From a virus: a stretch of 27,407 nucleotides of DNA. Position 1 is the stretch's first letter. Each line of letters begins with the position of its first letter. Below, one piece after another: positions 19,001 to 23,870 of the stretch. Location of the stretch: IMG/VR virus record IMGVR_UViG_3300025598_000142, positions 1 through 27,407 of that record. One strand, given 5' to 3'. The translations under genes were made by a program, and so were the position numbers. The notes below the pieces were generated by a model that searched no databases, was not told the origin of the DNA, and saw only the letters and a program-made list of their open reading frames with translations.

Positions 19001-19745
19001 AATAAAGTATTGATGGAGCATCAATTGGAACCACAAATGTTATTGTTCCTGATTCAACTGCATAGTTGTCTATAGCATTTGGAAATATATAACGATCGGT
19101 TGTGCCTGTTGATCTTAGAGTTTTAATACTGAAAGGATTACCAATACTATCAATATAAAATGTGTATGTTTGACCTTTGTATAGTCGCAATACTGGGTTA
19201 GGTGTTAATCCATCTGGGGTAAAAATGTATTGGTTGTTGGAACCTTCTGCTTGTACTTGAACTGAAAAAGAACTTTCTAATGGAATTTCATGCCCGTATA
19301 CCGTGATGGTTTCAGGGCCATAAGGCAACCAGTAATAGTTTTGAAAATTAACAAATTTATCCCAGTCAATATGTGGATCCCAAGAATACATTTCTTGGTT
19401 GTTTAAGCGAGTGTGGTTACTAGTATTGCCACCAAATACTGAAAGTTGATTAATATAATCAATATAATCTTTATAAAATACTACATTGTCTAAATTATCT
19501 TTAATAGTGATTGCAGGTTCTAATTGATAATTTTGTCTTACTGAATCAGCAGCCTTGACATAAACATCTTCACCTGTACTGGCCTTAGCATTTTTTCGGC
19601 CAATATATCCGCTAGTTTTTGTCAGTGTACCTGGACGGTATAATTGATCAACTGTCGATTGTAAAAACTTTTTATTAGCGTCGGTCTGATAAAATTTAGG
19701 TAATAAATTTACACTAAATCCATTTCTTTTAGAAGGTATAGCCAT
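4056..19745 (-). CDS. Giant mosaic baseplate/virion protein (5229 aa)
   Basis: This is one open frame of 5229 codons (about 570 kDa) with no frameshift or stop. Its ATG overlaps the gp6 stop by one base (TAATG), implying coupled translation. Residues 1-150 (NLLPKFYQTDANKKFLQ..., YSWDPHIDWDKFVNFQNYYW) resemble the large structural protein after gp6 in marine T4-like phages, a comparison made from memory. Modules follow, positions approximate. Chitin-binding-like (CBM5/12-type) segments with a 'Y..GDIV.Y...YY.A' pattern lie at 1420-1465, 1550-1590, 1735-1777, 2285-2330, 4960-4992 and 5040-5070. A Gly/Thr tract is at 2003-2040. An FG-GAP-like propeller spans 2200-2935. Paired 'GxGY..P.V' repeats are at 3313-3372 and 3697-3752. 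Conserved blocks include RPRQGMFVNRVEALKQF near 3250 and EQPYIDWAFKTSFVRATHN near 3570. Many 'V.VDG....DY.V' beta units lie at 4000-4800, and GERIQYYAKNGNVLSQLRRG is at about 4868-4887. It has no coiled coil or membrane segment, so it is not a tape measure. I infer a peripheral wedge or fibre-network protein in the place of T4 gp7/gp8. Confidence 0.85.
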   Translation of the reverse strand: MAIPSKRNGFSVNLLPKFYQTDANKKFLQSTVDQLYRPGTLTKTSGYIGRKNAKASTGEDVYVKAADSVRQNYQLEPAITIKDNLDNVVFYKDYIDYINQLSVFGGNTSNHTRLNNQEMYSWDPHIDWDKFVNFQNYYWLPYGPETITVYGHEIPLESSFSVQVQAEGSNNQYIFTPDGLTPNPVLRLYKGQTYTFYIDSIGNPFSIKTLRSTGTTDRYIFPNAIDNYAVESGTITFVVPIDAPSILYYQSETDINLGGTIQIYAASDATSINVESEILGKVNYTLSNGTPLSNGMKLNFKGQVYPTSYATGEYYVEGVGTAIKLIDSNTLEIIGAYTTSINVEFDQTPFDQEPFDTARGYAGNLDYILVNRASKDHNPWSRYNRWFHKDVISTSAMYNGNNPSLDQTLRAKRPIIEFSADLRLFNFGTVATVDVDLVDSFTTTAFATIEGAAGYNIDGVTVQAGMLILFTADTDPLVAGKIFQVEYIDVLHLDTGSNQLHLVEVASPMKDRVVLARQGITNQGSMYWYNGTNWTKAQQKTSANQPPLFDIYDSNGFSYGDSSVYSGSTFKGTALFSYATGSGTNDLVLGFPLQYQNVSNIGDIVFNFNLAIDTFQYKNLNTNSLESKAIDVGFLSSLDYSNNTIYLNGWQLCKTKNLQAAIRIYDNSGLVNNFPVDIYDNINNLTDLEVKIYVNGQRLDKSLWSIVAKNTYYQVVLNKDLAPTDILTIRAFSDQPINSNGFYEIPLNLQNNPLNDDIGNFTLGEVIDHVNSIVDNTASFSGNFPGASNLRDLGNITQYGTKFVQHSGPLSLAVYHITTESNNVVKALTQAKTDYSDFKRLFINTASSLGVHTDPVQFVELIMTKINSNKPKVAPYYFSDMVPYGANVKTDLSVVDYRIKKYPLNNTFNLTTLSNKAVGVYLNNSQLLYGTQYIFDDQGFIEISSSVSLSNGDIITTIEYDSTDGSFVPATPTKLGLWPKFEPRKYLDTTLISPQNVIQGHDGSIVLAYNDYRDDILLELEKRIFNNIKVEYDPTIFDLTDIIPSYNRDTPYSKKEFDSVLSTNFYSWIGLVGKDLSTPLNYDRTNSFTYNYSLNSAPNGTSLPGYWRGVYKWLLDTDRPHLCPWEMLGFSVRPTWWTKLYGDAPYTSDNIPMWTDIANGVIKAPGVPATVNAKYVKPFLIKHIPVDSSGNLISPQASGLASGLVQPNIDNNFVFGDVSPVENAWTRSSYYPFSVISTAILLNPAKTFGLILDRHNIIRNLANQLIYKPTGLRIKPADIILPSIYSSITRVQTAGLVNYVVDLIFNYIFSNDIAGYNSYLFDLQNMTPRLGYRVGAFTNQAQFNILLESKTPSSTGNVFIPVENYKVFLNKSSTVKKLVYSGVIITKLSTGFEIKGYSLTQPYFNYYQYNGSGATINVGGISESYAEWTVGQQYIAGTVILYNGKYYRALANFTALSTFNSQVLASLPSLPMTGGATATLRNSWDKETTTVAPYGTLFATVQQVVDFLLGYGEWLKDQGFVFDNFNNNLGTVSNWETSAREFMFWTTQNWSTGHDKWEDWEPNKSYKYATIVRYDGDYYSALQNIPLTNEFEFTKWNLLSGLNVEGASVISLSPSANTINFNTVLSVVDSITNGFNSYEIVKVNGTPFDVQNLDSYRQENTVSYTPRNSDGIYGASFYLVQNEHVIVIDNKTIFNDVIYSPTTGYRQERLKISGYTTTDWYGGLDIPGFIFDSAVVKEWQPWQDYNIGDIVNHHSYYYSANAFIAGSAVFNSSNWKKLDKKPTPAIIPNWTNIATQFTDFYSLEVDSFDAPQQQMAQHLIGYQKRQYLNNIIQDDVSEFKFYQGMIRDKGTQNVLNKLFGVLNSENKESLTFYEEWAIRVSQYGASKAFEDIEFVLDQAKYNINNPQGTVLIKRVDPTINPFIIQLTPNDIYVKPHGYNSRPFLELKTTVDSENGPVAINQFLRSAGYVDNTDVFVSIGQLKDLTGQSASSIVVGLSYKISTVGTTDFTQIGASASTVGTTFVATGTGTGTGTVVLDISQINEGAYFWCAFDGANSWNVYRFTDINLNVTNVTYNKTTHTLTLTTQYETSLKVGTYIGIGQSESIQGFYKIDSITLNNINIIAPGLSVPSPFTDLDNLTVYTLLSQRTGYIDTIDNILPARLEDGNIVWTDYASSDINSGWATWKYKKVYQSTTKNSPVVGAGINFAQFIAVSKNGNTAAVSVGTSQIATYDKVSTAVPWTQRQLIQPPFNSVGSPASATVISTAAVSPDGTWLATGSPTSGSSSTYYIGVYSPATVYAVNTIVSYNSILYQALFPVPAGNTPNQNSVFWNQIFYTPISDTSTYNTGVTANGMITLYQKDANNIYQIVDSILSPVISNEKFGSAIVFDSSNMYVSAPAYNNNTGRVYQFSYTTTPQVTSIYDEVNSTGTVLKLQSTAGISAGMIISGNDIFGNSAFNSDQVVEYVLTRLLFSPAIDTTGKEVINTVYNTSSTQINVSSILSGATVSLYNSSYAYSIPNLTVSSTGLTSINQLVTTHTLSSGGVTGTNTFILTTTVSDIAVGYLIVGYGLPPSSYVGAISSVGAPAKTQITVVDSQGASRAIQNFIATGTGTYAFYKIINYNFVEIKGQKDLVTNSSTLPITRVTFGSTSFPNGDPTLTFNISSTYVQSSKAVILSSAPDLTPNGSLTFSSVGWSYTRSFAGDTVNSYFGSQLALSRDGSTLAVSAIGGSVGKVYVYQAGVLIQTLTGFLPTFGQGITVSDDGTYIAVSDNTTGVSNINQRGSVGVYQLSSNNTYQLVSNLVPHTPETNGEFGTSISFMNDYKTLAVYSRYGSSTTTTTFDKTSVATTFDKKSTNFITTQIASGRVDVYDRYNVNWVYSESLPHTFDFTSGYGQGLSVGANNIFVGAPLLTVGTAGAQGLLTIYSKDPNAVSWTIDKTPVPIADVSKIKKAFLYSRSTNKLLTYIDIIDPLQGKIAGPAEEELKYKTFYDPATYSYSNGSASVTVNSSGFWSTEQQGQLWWNLSTTKFVVPYFPNPIYRNNTWNTLATGASVDIYEWVTTPLLPSQWDAQSSTPAGQSQGITGTTLYGDSAYSVTKTYNSVTKTFKNTYYYWVKNKTTVPDVPGRHISAQDVSSLISNPRGQGYTYLALMGTDSFSLVNVYGYLKSTDTVLAVEYWTTDKIHQNIHSQWKLISADTIVQLPKTIKEKWIDSLCGVDVTGRAVPDVLLPPKLKYGVENRPRQGMFVNRVEALKQFIEAVNLILLKNQIVDNYNIEDLYKVDPPPNIISGSYDKIVDTDADLSYSINLFIRPELAPIIVNGRITGITIISTGRGYIQPPYITISGSGKDALVRANIDTNGRIQSVTVLAGGIGYDDSTVATVRDYSVLVRSDSQASNSWSIYSFDPTYKDMTGSIVGRWSRSATQAYDVTQYWTKVDWYASGYNQFTAADYSVQLFVDLNFLNAQIGNIVKVSMATSTQWMLLEKYANSNSVDWTQSYRVVGIQAGTIQFNSTVYQTSFSAVGYDADTYDTGAYDIKAGTELRIILSTLQDKILIGDLYKNYLDLFFRSIRYAHSEQPYIDWAFKTSFVRATHNVGGFTQPVYYPVDNLSNFQDYIAEVKPYRTKIREYISQYTNTNTPDVSSTAVTDFDLPADIKNSSLSIINSFVVDGKISSDSPEVQVYPWKFWLDNVGFQVIDLKIVSGGSGYVTQPQVIFTSTSGSGASAQAFFTNGVVNRIILLTKGSGYLEAPTVSIVGGLSTTGTPATVVAILGNSVVRSNLTGIKFDRISYKPYISKIEETIELPGSGSLLSYELPWPPDLRTNKSSITVLNKNTNQSYPLLPEDYSLSQIKNKINGETQYSGIITFVKPLAANVIATLSYVKDTSVLNSIDRINFNYNPISGMVGKEYNQLMLGVDYGGTIVGNLGFTAGGGWSEQPYGTDKWDSFDPTFTDYTVTEPAVPTTSNPIKTTWTLPYVPASGTAINVYWGQYTEIVEYGDGVNKIFPFNFFLYPTVFLANNASAQSSTVQTKYSANANGTNYPISTTTVAVATGVGGASGQSTIIVDFPSNIFAGQFVSGIGVPYNTTVVSVTGTQIILSNNLTVAAVGQSYSFFVLGTVLTLGSTSGLTVGLGLVGTAFNTQTISKIIDATTIILNRAPDIIPVAGDVIAFVTNAAGSSILTVNNTSLIQVGDSVYTTNTNYLTAFGITVKVKSIDSATQLTLDQILYLNIADGINIVFRRDQSIPKDFTSPTNVIQFAIAPSSGTEVHIIGQFDPIRIDAGDYDDVSGSSPTNPYAVMQTIYANGHDGVVSVPAGIAHASDSFIFRQETSDGSIAPADRDTDISGGDLAYTTASGIAADDIILDGDGLVTPTSSPAPEEVVPGQVVDTLAIKVFDRPSQGSARIKVDNYIADGSRTNYTIGQQPVTVNSILVKVTGTNGNLGIQTLNTDYTIDYENSAINFAVAPSNSSIVTIFNIGYAGENILDLDYFIGDGITTEFITQAPWLDNFTATVFVDGVPAQVQYFQTDSNYVLVKSVGIRFINPPALNTVINYIVVSGSEQTFAITNTERISTNGSTTYQLQNLIGNLLPNETYMIVRVDQQILPAPVNSYFTVGSNQFTYTLNSNKIPPYSINASSISVLVGNNLLLAGRDYTVDLSVVSITITTTAYTVYQGKTLVVSVLLPNGYTYNASTRQITFAQSYDSSHIVEVLTSYEHDSVDLERTEVIVESNSTLVANSPVYYSITGVSGGLITLERSVIDENYIWVTKNSTLLVPGVDYRLNDDRITVQLAIIPTLSDVFEVLTYGTNVLTTGIAYVQFKDMTNKTSFTRLSLKKRTTLAQDLLWTDTSIVLTDASNFQVPSTDNKIPGIIEIQGERIQYYAKNGNVLSQLRRGILGTGIAKSNPAGTYVQDISSSETIPYKDTITVQTIIADGSNFVSVDFVPVRGSTTDTTGILEWFAQRGYTYIGTFNNSQSYNINDVVVYNGQYYYCTTFVPQTSLRSATIDYTPANTTVKTCWSLYDTIIPPNFGQSDQIEVFVGGYKDTADWSSGSSYAVGDIVNVGSYTYQCQEAHTSGATFFDDITVTNLDGTTTIENYLYFWKFFIGNIRLKKQPYSVHNVNIAPYSPAGDVRFDADFAVDGSSARVRLTNKVDLGTRVTVYQRTGTDWDGKYSPNILVDTSEIAQFIKAEPGIWYAEYNQISNKTLGAKRAVALTFDAPSTSFDQGDLTMDQG
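4059..4063 (-). promoter_or_regulatory. Shine-Dalgarno of the fibre gene, inside the giant gene's end
   Basis: The minus strand reads AAGGA, 7 bases before the fibre ATG at 4051. The motif overlaps the last sense codon and stop of the giant gene (CAA GGA TAA). Ribosomes finishing the giant protein would uncover or directly reuse this site, so the two genes are probably translationally coupled. It is the clearest ribosome binding site in the window and supports the fibre start. Confidence 0.75.
10940..13130 (-). other. FG-GAP-like beta-propeller region of the giant protein
   Basis: This stretch encodes about residues 2200-2935 of the giant protein. I count seven blade-like motifs of the form 'FG..(I/L)..S.DG..LAV....' followed by a 'G.V.VY' strand. 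Examples are SRDGSTLAVSAIGG with GKVYVY, and VSDDGTYIAVSDNT with GSVGVY. Seven is the usual blade number for integrin-alpha-type propellers. Two blade connections hold foreign modules: a chitin-binding-like segment between motifs 2 and 3 (about 2285-2330), and a longer beta-rich insert between motifs 3 and 4 (about 2400-2620). Propellers of this kind commonly bind proteins or glycans. That this one does so is inference. Confidence 0.65.
13649..13672. repeat. Hexanucleotide tandem repeat (TTCCAG)4
   Basis: Four perfect TTCCAG units lie inside the giant gene and encode alternating Thr-Gly (ATGTGTGTGTV) near residue 2025, next to a DFTQIGASASTVGTTF segment. Gain or loss of a unit changes the protein by two residues without a frameshift. 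It probably encodes a flexible turn or linker. Confidence 0.85.
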
Positions 19746-22700
19746 TACAAATTGCCCCCATACGCTGTGCTAGTAACCGATTGATTATTTGAAAAATTTG
19801 TATTTTGAGGTGTTACTGTTTTTAGATTAGATCCAGTAAAGCCAGACACCACAACTATATTATCTGTAGTAGCTGAGCTTATTAAAATCTGATCGCTAGG
19901 ACATTGGATTTCAAACAAATTGCCAAAATATAATCCTGGCTGTGTTGGAACAATAGCAAAATTAATAATGTCAGGTGTTAATTGATTCATAACGTAAGTA
20001 GATAATTCTGTAAAATAAAAAGAGTCGCCAAAGTTCCAGTTATCTAAACTAAAAAATGTGTTTATAGCTGTGAGTATTCTTGCTTTAATATCAGAGTTGG
20101 ATGCAGTACCCGATGGGTTGATCATAACATTGAAGGTAGCTTGTACACTAGGATCTGCATTTGATCCAAATAATAATTTGTAACTGACTGGATGATATAT
20201 AATTTCATCTGATATAGATTTAATTAAATCTAAATTTGTTGATAACAACGAATGTAATTCATCAGAGCTTGGTGGTAACGGTAACGTGCCGCCTGATGAC
20301 AACCATTGTCTGAATGCAATATCGTAATTTTTTGTTAATACATACACATCCATGATATTACTAGATCCTGGATCTATTCTACTGTCGTAGTCTGCACTGT
20401 GTACATATTGAAATTTTAATTTAGAACGACCAACATATACTTTATAATCAAGTGTTGGAACTAATTTTAGTACACCTGACAGATTTAGTTTAACAACTGT
20501 AGCAGTATCTATAAAATAAAAATATGTACCGTCCGCATAAGATGCAAAAGAAGCATTGCCTTGTGAAGGCAATACTATCACAGGTCCCAATATTGGATCA
20601 TTGGCTACATATCTGTAATCTTCTTGGCCAGAAGAAATTGTATATCTTTCTTCTACAATATATTTGGTTGTAACATCACCTGTTAATGGACTTACAATAT
20701 CCACAAACAACTGAGGATTATCTACTACTCCACTGCCTGTTGAATCTGCAAAGGTAACTACAATCTTCTTAGGATCAATGTAGCCATCTTGTCCATAATA
20801 TTCGGATACAATTTGCCAAGTAAGATCCTGTGTGAAAGGAGTTGGCAAATCAGGTTGTGGATTAACACTAAGAATTTTAACAGTATCTAATACTGTAGAA
20901 CTAGAAGTACTATCGTATACTGGCACATTAGAGTCAAAATAGAATGTCAGTTCTGCATCGCTTTCAAATATATAACGCAATTTTCTTGTGTTAATTGTAT
21001 ATTGTACTGTGTTGGATGTAAACAATAAAATCCAGCTTGAATCTAAATTTTGTAACGTTGTATCGCCTTGGTTAGCAAGACTAAATGCGTTAACAGAATT
21101 CAAATTATTTGCATAGACAATTTGCCACGTAGTTGTTAATGCATCGTATCGCAAACCAAAATTATCATTTGCCTTAATTAAATCAATCATTGCTGTTATA
21201 ATAGACGGGGTTAATGTTCTATTAAATTGCGGCATTATCTGAGATAAAATTGCTTTCGATGGAATAACTTTATCTAATACGATTGGTCCTGATCCGTCAG
21301 TCAACACTCCGCTACCGCCAGCAGTACCATCGTCAGTTACTTTAACAACTTGCGCCCATATATAATTGGCTGTGTTATCTGCTGATATTGATCCAGTTGT
21401 TGCTGTTGCTGTTTGAGACTTGTTTACTATCCATGTTGTTCCAGATCCTGAAACAATATATGTTCCAGCGGCAACTGTTCCACCGCTTAAAGACATGCCG
21501 GTAACAACATTACCAGTTACATTAGTTATAACTAACGTATTACCAGAAATATTTCCTACAAAATTTACTGTAGATGTTATCAATGTGTTTGTAGTTAAAT
21601 TAAAACATTGTCCTGCAGGGGCTATAAATTTAATCAAAGATCCTGGAGTAATATATTTCAAATCTGTAGCAGTAGATGATCCTACAATATATGGAATAGT
21701 TTGTCCTGGGGCATTAATAAATCCGCTAACTGTATTACTGTCAATAGTAACGCTAGTCCAGGCAGCATTGATACTAACACTAAGATAATCTAAAAAATTT
21801 GCGTAATAAAAATTTCTTAAATCAGGAGAATTTAATATATCATAAATTGTATTATCAATTACACCTTGAATATCTAAATCAGTTACATAGGAAAAATTTG
21901 TTGAATAGGTGTATGTTTCTTGATATATGATCCCGTCATCACCAAACAAATTAGTTGTGCTATATTTTCCTGTAGGGTCAAGCAAGTCAAAATATCTACT
22001 TATACCACTACTAGTTCTGTTGACTGCTTTGACTTTTGCAATTTGTAAATTAGCACTCAACGGACTAATATTATAATCTTCGCCAGTAATCATACGATTT
22101 TGAGTATAATATGTCTGTGGAGCATTTGTCTTAATACTGGCGTTTGACTCTGAAGGTGCTGAATTTATTACACTGGTTGCTAGACTTAAACTAATTGTTA
22201 ACGTTTCTGTTTGGTTGCTTGCCGATGTATAAGGCACGCTGAACAAAACATTTACAATATCATTGGCATTGATAGTATAGTTTAATCCATTACTGGTTCT
22301 ATAATAAACTCTAAAATTTCCAATTGGTAAATTACCAAATGTACCGTCGCTAAAAGAAAGACTTATTGCATCTTGTGCTTTAGTTATTATACTAAAAATA
22401 TTTTTAATAGAATTGTTAATACTATTATAGATTGAGTTGCTACCTGATGTAGAAGGAACCTGTGTCCACAATGTGTCTTCTAAACCAGTTTGTTGATTTA
22501 ATGAATATAACCACACATCTGTATCATTAATTTGTTGTGTGTTAATATCTATGGTTTGATTGGCTGTTGGATTTGTTATTGTAAATGTACTTTGATTTAG
22601 AGTACCCTGCACAAAATTAAAAAAGAATCCAGTGCCTGGACTACTTGCACTATGTCCGTCATCAGAGTATATAAATGCCAAGGCGTTTCCTATTTTAGGA

Positions 22701-23386
22701 GGCTCTTCGTATATGTAAGTTTGATTTTTGAATGTAGTACTGGTGATTTCAAAATTCATACTACGACCAGCAATATTTTTTGTAAAAGGATAAACAGGCA
22801 CTTCTGTTGGATTAGAATTAAATCTATATTGTGCTGTAGGAACTCCGTAAATCGTAGCAGAATCTATAGGATTTCCAAATTGATGAGTAGATGGCAATGC
22901 GGCATTTAATACTGAAATAAACTGATTGTGCCAATTAGAATTACTAGGATCATTCCAAGTAACATATTGTCCTGATAGATTCCTGCCATTGCTATCAAAC
23001 ACTGTTTCTGTTGTGCTGATTGCACTGAATTTTAGTAGGCCGTTTGCTGGAACGTTTCTATGGGCAGTGTAGTTAATCATACGAGATAAGCGTAGTACAC
23101 TTTCTCTGCGTTCTGCTAACTCTAAAAAGTTCTCGCGGGCGTTCAAGTCCACACGGAACGCTATACTTTGACCAACAAATGCTATAAGATCTATTAGGGC
23201 AAGGTATTCACTAGACTCAATATAGTCATTAAAATCTTCAGGAAAATTTGTACGGACATATTCAATCATTGTACGACGTAAATTTTCAAAGTCATAGCTT
23301 TGAAAATCGGCATTCTTGAAAGATTGATAGATTTTTTGCCAATTTTCTGACACTAATAAATTATTTTGTCTGTCCGTTGAACTCAT
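19745..23386 (-). CDS. 6: Baseplate wedge protein gp6, enlarged
   Basis: The N-terminus (LLVSENWQKIYQSFKNADFQSYDFENLRR, then DYIESSEYLALIDLIAFVGQSIAFRVDLNARENFLELAERRESVLRLSR, residues about 10-105) is characteristic of T4-like gp6. The C-terminal block, residues about 1000-1190 (MDVYVLTKNYDIAFRQWL, SISDEIIYHPVSYKLLFGS, NWNFGDSFYFTELSTYVMN), is the other conserved part. gp6 proteins dimerise into the inner ring of the baseplate wedge and join neighbouring wedges around the hub. T4 gp6 is 660 aa. This one is 1213 aa, with extra material between the conserved ends, including a beta module at about 598-668 (NISGNTLVITNVTGNVVTG...SGSGTTWIVNKSQT). An AGGA 7-8 bases before the ATG and a late promoter upstream support the start. 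The gene begins a coupled group with the giant protein. Confidence 0.93.
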   Translation of the reverse strand: MSSTDRQNNLLVSENWQKIYQSFKNADFQSYDFENLRRTMIEYVRTNFPEDFNDYIESSEYLALIDLIAFVGQSIAFRVDLNARENFLELAERRESVLRLSRMINYTAHRNVPANGLLKFSAISTTETVFDSNGRNLSGQYVTWNDPSNSNWHNQFISVLNAALPSTHQFGNPIDSATIYGVPTAQYRFNSNPTEVPVYPFTKNIAGRSMNFEITSTTFKNQTYIYEEPPKIGNALAFIYSDDGHSASSPGTGFFFNFVQGTLNQSTFTITNPTANQTIDINTQQINDTDVWLYSLNQQTGLEDTLWTQVPSTSGSNSIYNSINNSIKNIFSIITKAQDAISLSFSDGTFGNLPIGNFRVYYRTSNGLNYTINANDIVNVLFSVPYTSASNQTETLTISLSLATSVINSAPSESNASIKTNAPQTYYTQNRMITGEDYNISPLSANLQIAKVKAVNRTSSGISRYFDLLDPTGKYSTTNLFGDDGIIYQETYTYSTNFSYVTDLDIQGVIDNTIYDILNSPDLRNFYYANFLDYLSVSINAAWTSVTIDSNTVSGFINAPGQTIPYIVGSSTATDLKYITPGSLIKFIAPAGQCFNLTTNTLITSTVNFVGNISGNTLVITNVTGNVVTGMSLSGGTVAAGTYIVSGSGTTWIVNKSQTATATTGSISADNTANYIWAQVVKVTDDGTAGGSGVLTDGSGPIVLDKVIPSKAILSQIMPQFNRTLTPSIITAMIDLIKANDNFGLRYDALTTTWQIVYANNLNSVNAFSLANQGDTTLQNLDSSWILLFTSNTVQYTINTRKLRYIFESDAELTFYFDSNVPVYDSTSSSTVLDTVKILSVNPQPDLPTPFTQDLTWQIVSEYYGQDGYIDPKKIVVTFADSTGSGVVDNPQLFVDIVSPLTGDVTTKYIVEERYTISSGQEDYRYVANDPILGPVIVLPSQGNASFASYADGTYFYFIDTATVVKLNLSGVLKLVPTLDYKVYVGRSKLKFQYVHSADYDSRIDPGSSNIMDVYVLTKNYDIAFRQWLSSGGTLPLPPSSDELHSLLSTNLDLIKSISDEIIYHPVSYKLLFGSNADPSVQATFNVMINPSGTASNSDIKARILTAINTFFSLDNWNFGDSFYFTELSTYVMNQLTPDIINFAIVPTQPGLYFGNLFEIQCPSDQILISSATTDNIVVVSGFTGSNLKTVTPQNTNFSNNQSVTSTAYGGNL

Positions 23387-23405
23387 TATTTTTTCCTAGT
23401 ACTTG

Positions 23406-23413
23406 TATTTATT
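23406..23413 (-). promoter_or_regulatory. T4-type late promoter (AATAAATA)
   Basis: The minus strand reads AATAAATA in the 48-bp gap between gp25 and gp6, about 20 bases before the gp6 ATG. It matches the NATAAATA late-promoter form and the same spacing as the site at 134-141. It would start a separate late transcript for gp6, the giant protein, the fibre and the peptidase, about 23 kb of RNA. No terminator hairpin is visible in the gap, so read-through from gp25 is also likely. Confidence 0.6.
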
Positions 23414-23434
23414 GAAACAAATTAAGTGCGTATT

Positions 23435-23869
23435 TTATGCCGGACCTAGCAGACCGTTGTCTTGATCAAATTTCAATTGTATAGATTCTTGCAAATTGTA
23501 TAGAAAATATTTCAAATCACATTGTATTTGTATGCCATTATCATAAGGTGTAACTAAAATATTTGTTGCCTGAACACGAGGATCACTGTTAAAAATCTCG
23601 TTAACATTTTCTAATATTGCATTTTGTACATCAGGTGTCAATGGCTCAAACAGTAGATCCCAGATTATAGATCCAAACTCAGGTTGCATCAAACGTTCAC
23701 CTTTTCTTACAAAGAAATTATTCAACAAGTCTTGCTTGATAAGTGCAAAATCGTATAGTGCATAATTTTGTGTATCTTTGCTAACAGTACTGAAGCCCCT
23801 GTAGAACTGTGTTTTGACAGGGCTGTTAGGTTGATTTTGTGGTAATTGTGGAACAGTATAAATGGTCAT
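23435..23869 (-). CDS. 25: Baseplate wedge protein gp25 (GPW/gp25 family)
   Basis: This 144-aa protein is close in length to T4 gp25 (132 aa) and has the family's features. These are the N-terminal DFALIKQDLLNNFFVRKGERLMQPEFGSIIWDLLFEPL block (residues about 40-80) and the ENVNEIFNSDPRVQ helix-and-turn (about 87-102), where 'DPR' stands at the position of the family's conserved 'EPR' motif. gp25 joins gp6 and gp53 in the wedge core and contacts the sheath, helping to start sheath polymerisation. The fold is conserved in type VI secretion (TssE) and other contractile systems. The ATG follows the gp5 stop by one base (TGATATG), with AAAGGA about 10 bases upstream, inside the gp5 3' end. It directly precedes gp6, as in related phages. 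Confidence 0.95.
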   Translation of the reverse strand: MTIYTVPQLPQNQPNSPVKTQFYRGFSTVSKDTQNYALYDFALIKQDLLNNFFVRKGERLMQPEFGSIIWDLLFEPLTPDVQNAILENVNEIFNSDPRVQATNILVTPYDNGIQIQCDLKYFLYNLQESIQLKFDQDNGLLGPA

Positions 23870-23870
23870 A

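Noticed and set aside
4056-19745. Tape measure protein
   Set aside because: It is the longest gene, but it is beta-rich and modular, without long coiled coils or membrane segments. It follows gp6 rather than the tail tube genes.
21420-21788. 122-codon open frame on the plus strand inside gp6
   Set aside because: It is antisense to a well-supported gp6 coding region, has no recognisable domain and no promoter or ribosome binding site that I can see.
23387-23434. Terminator between gp25 and gp6
   Set aside because: The gap has no inverted repeat followed by a T run. Only the late promoter is supported.
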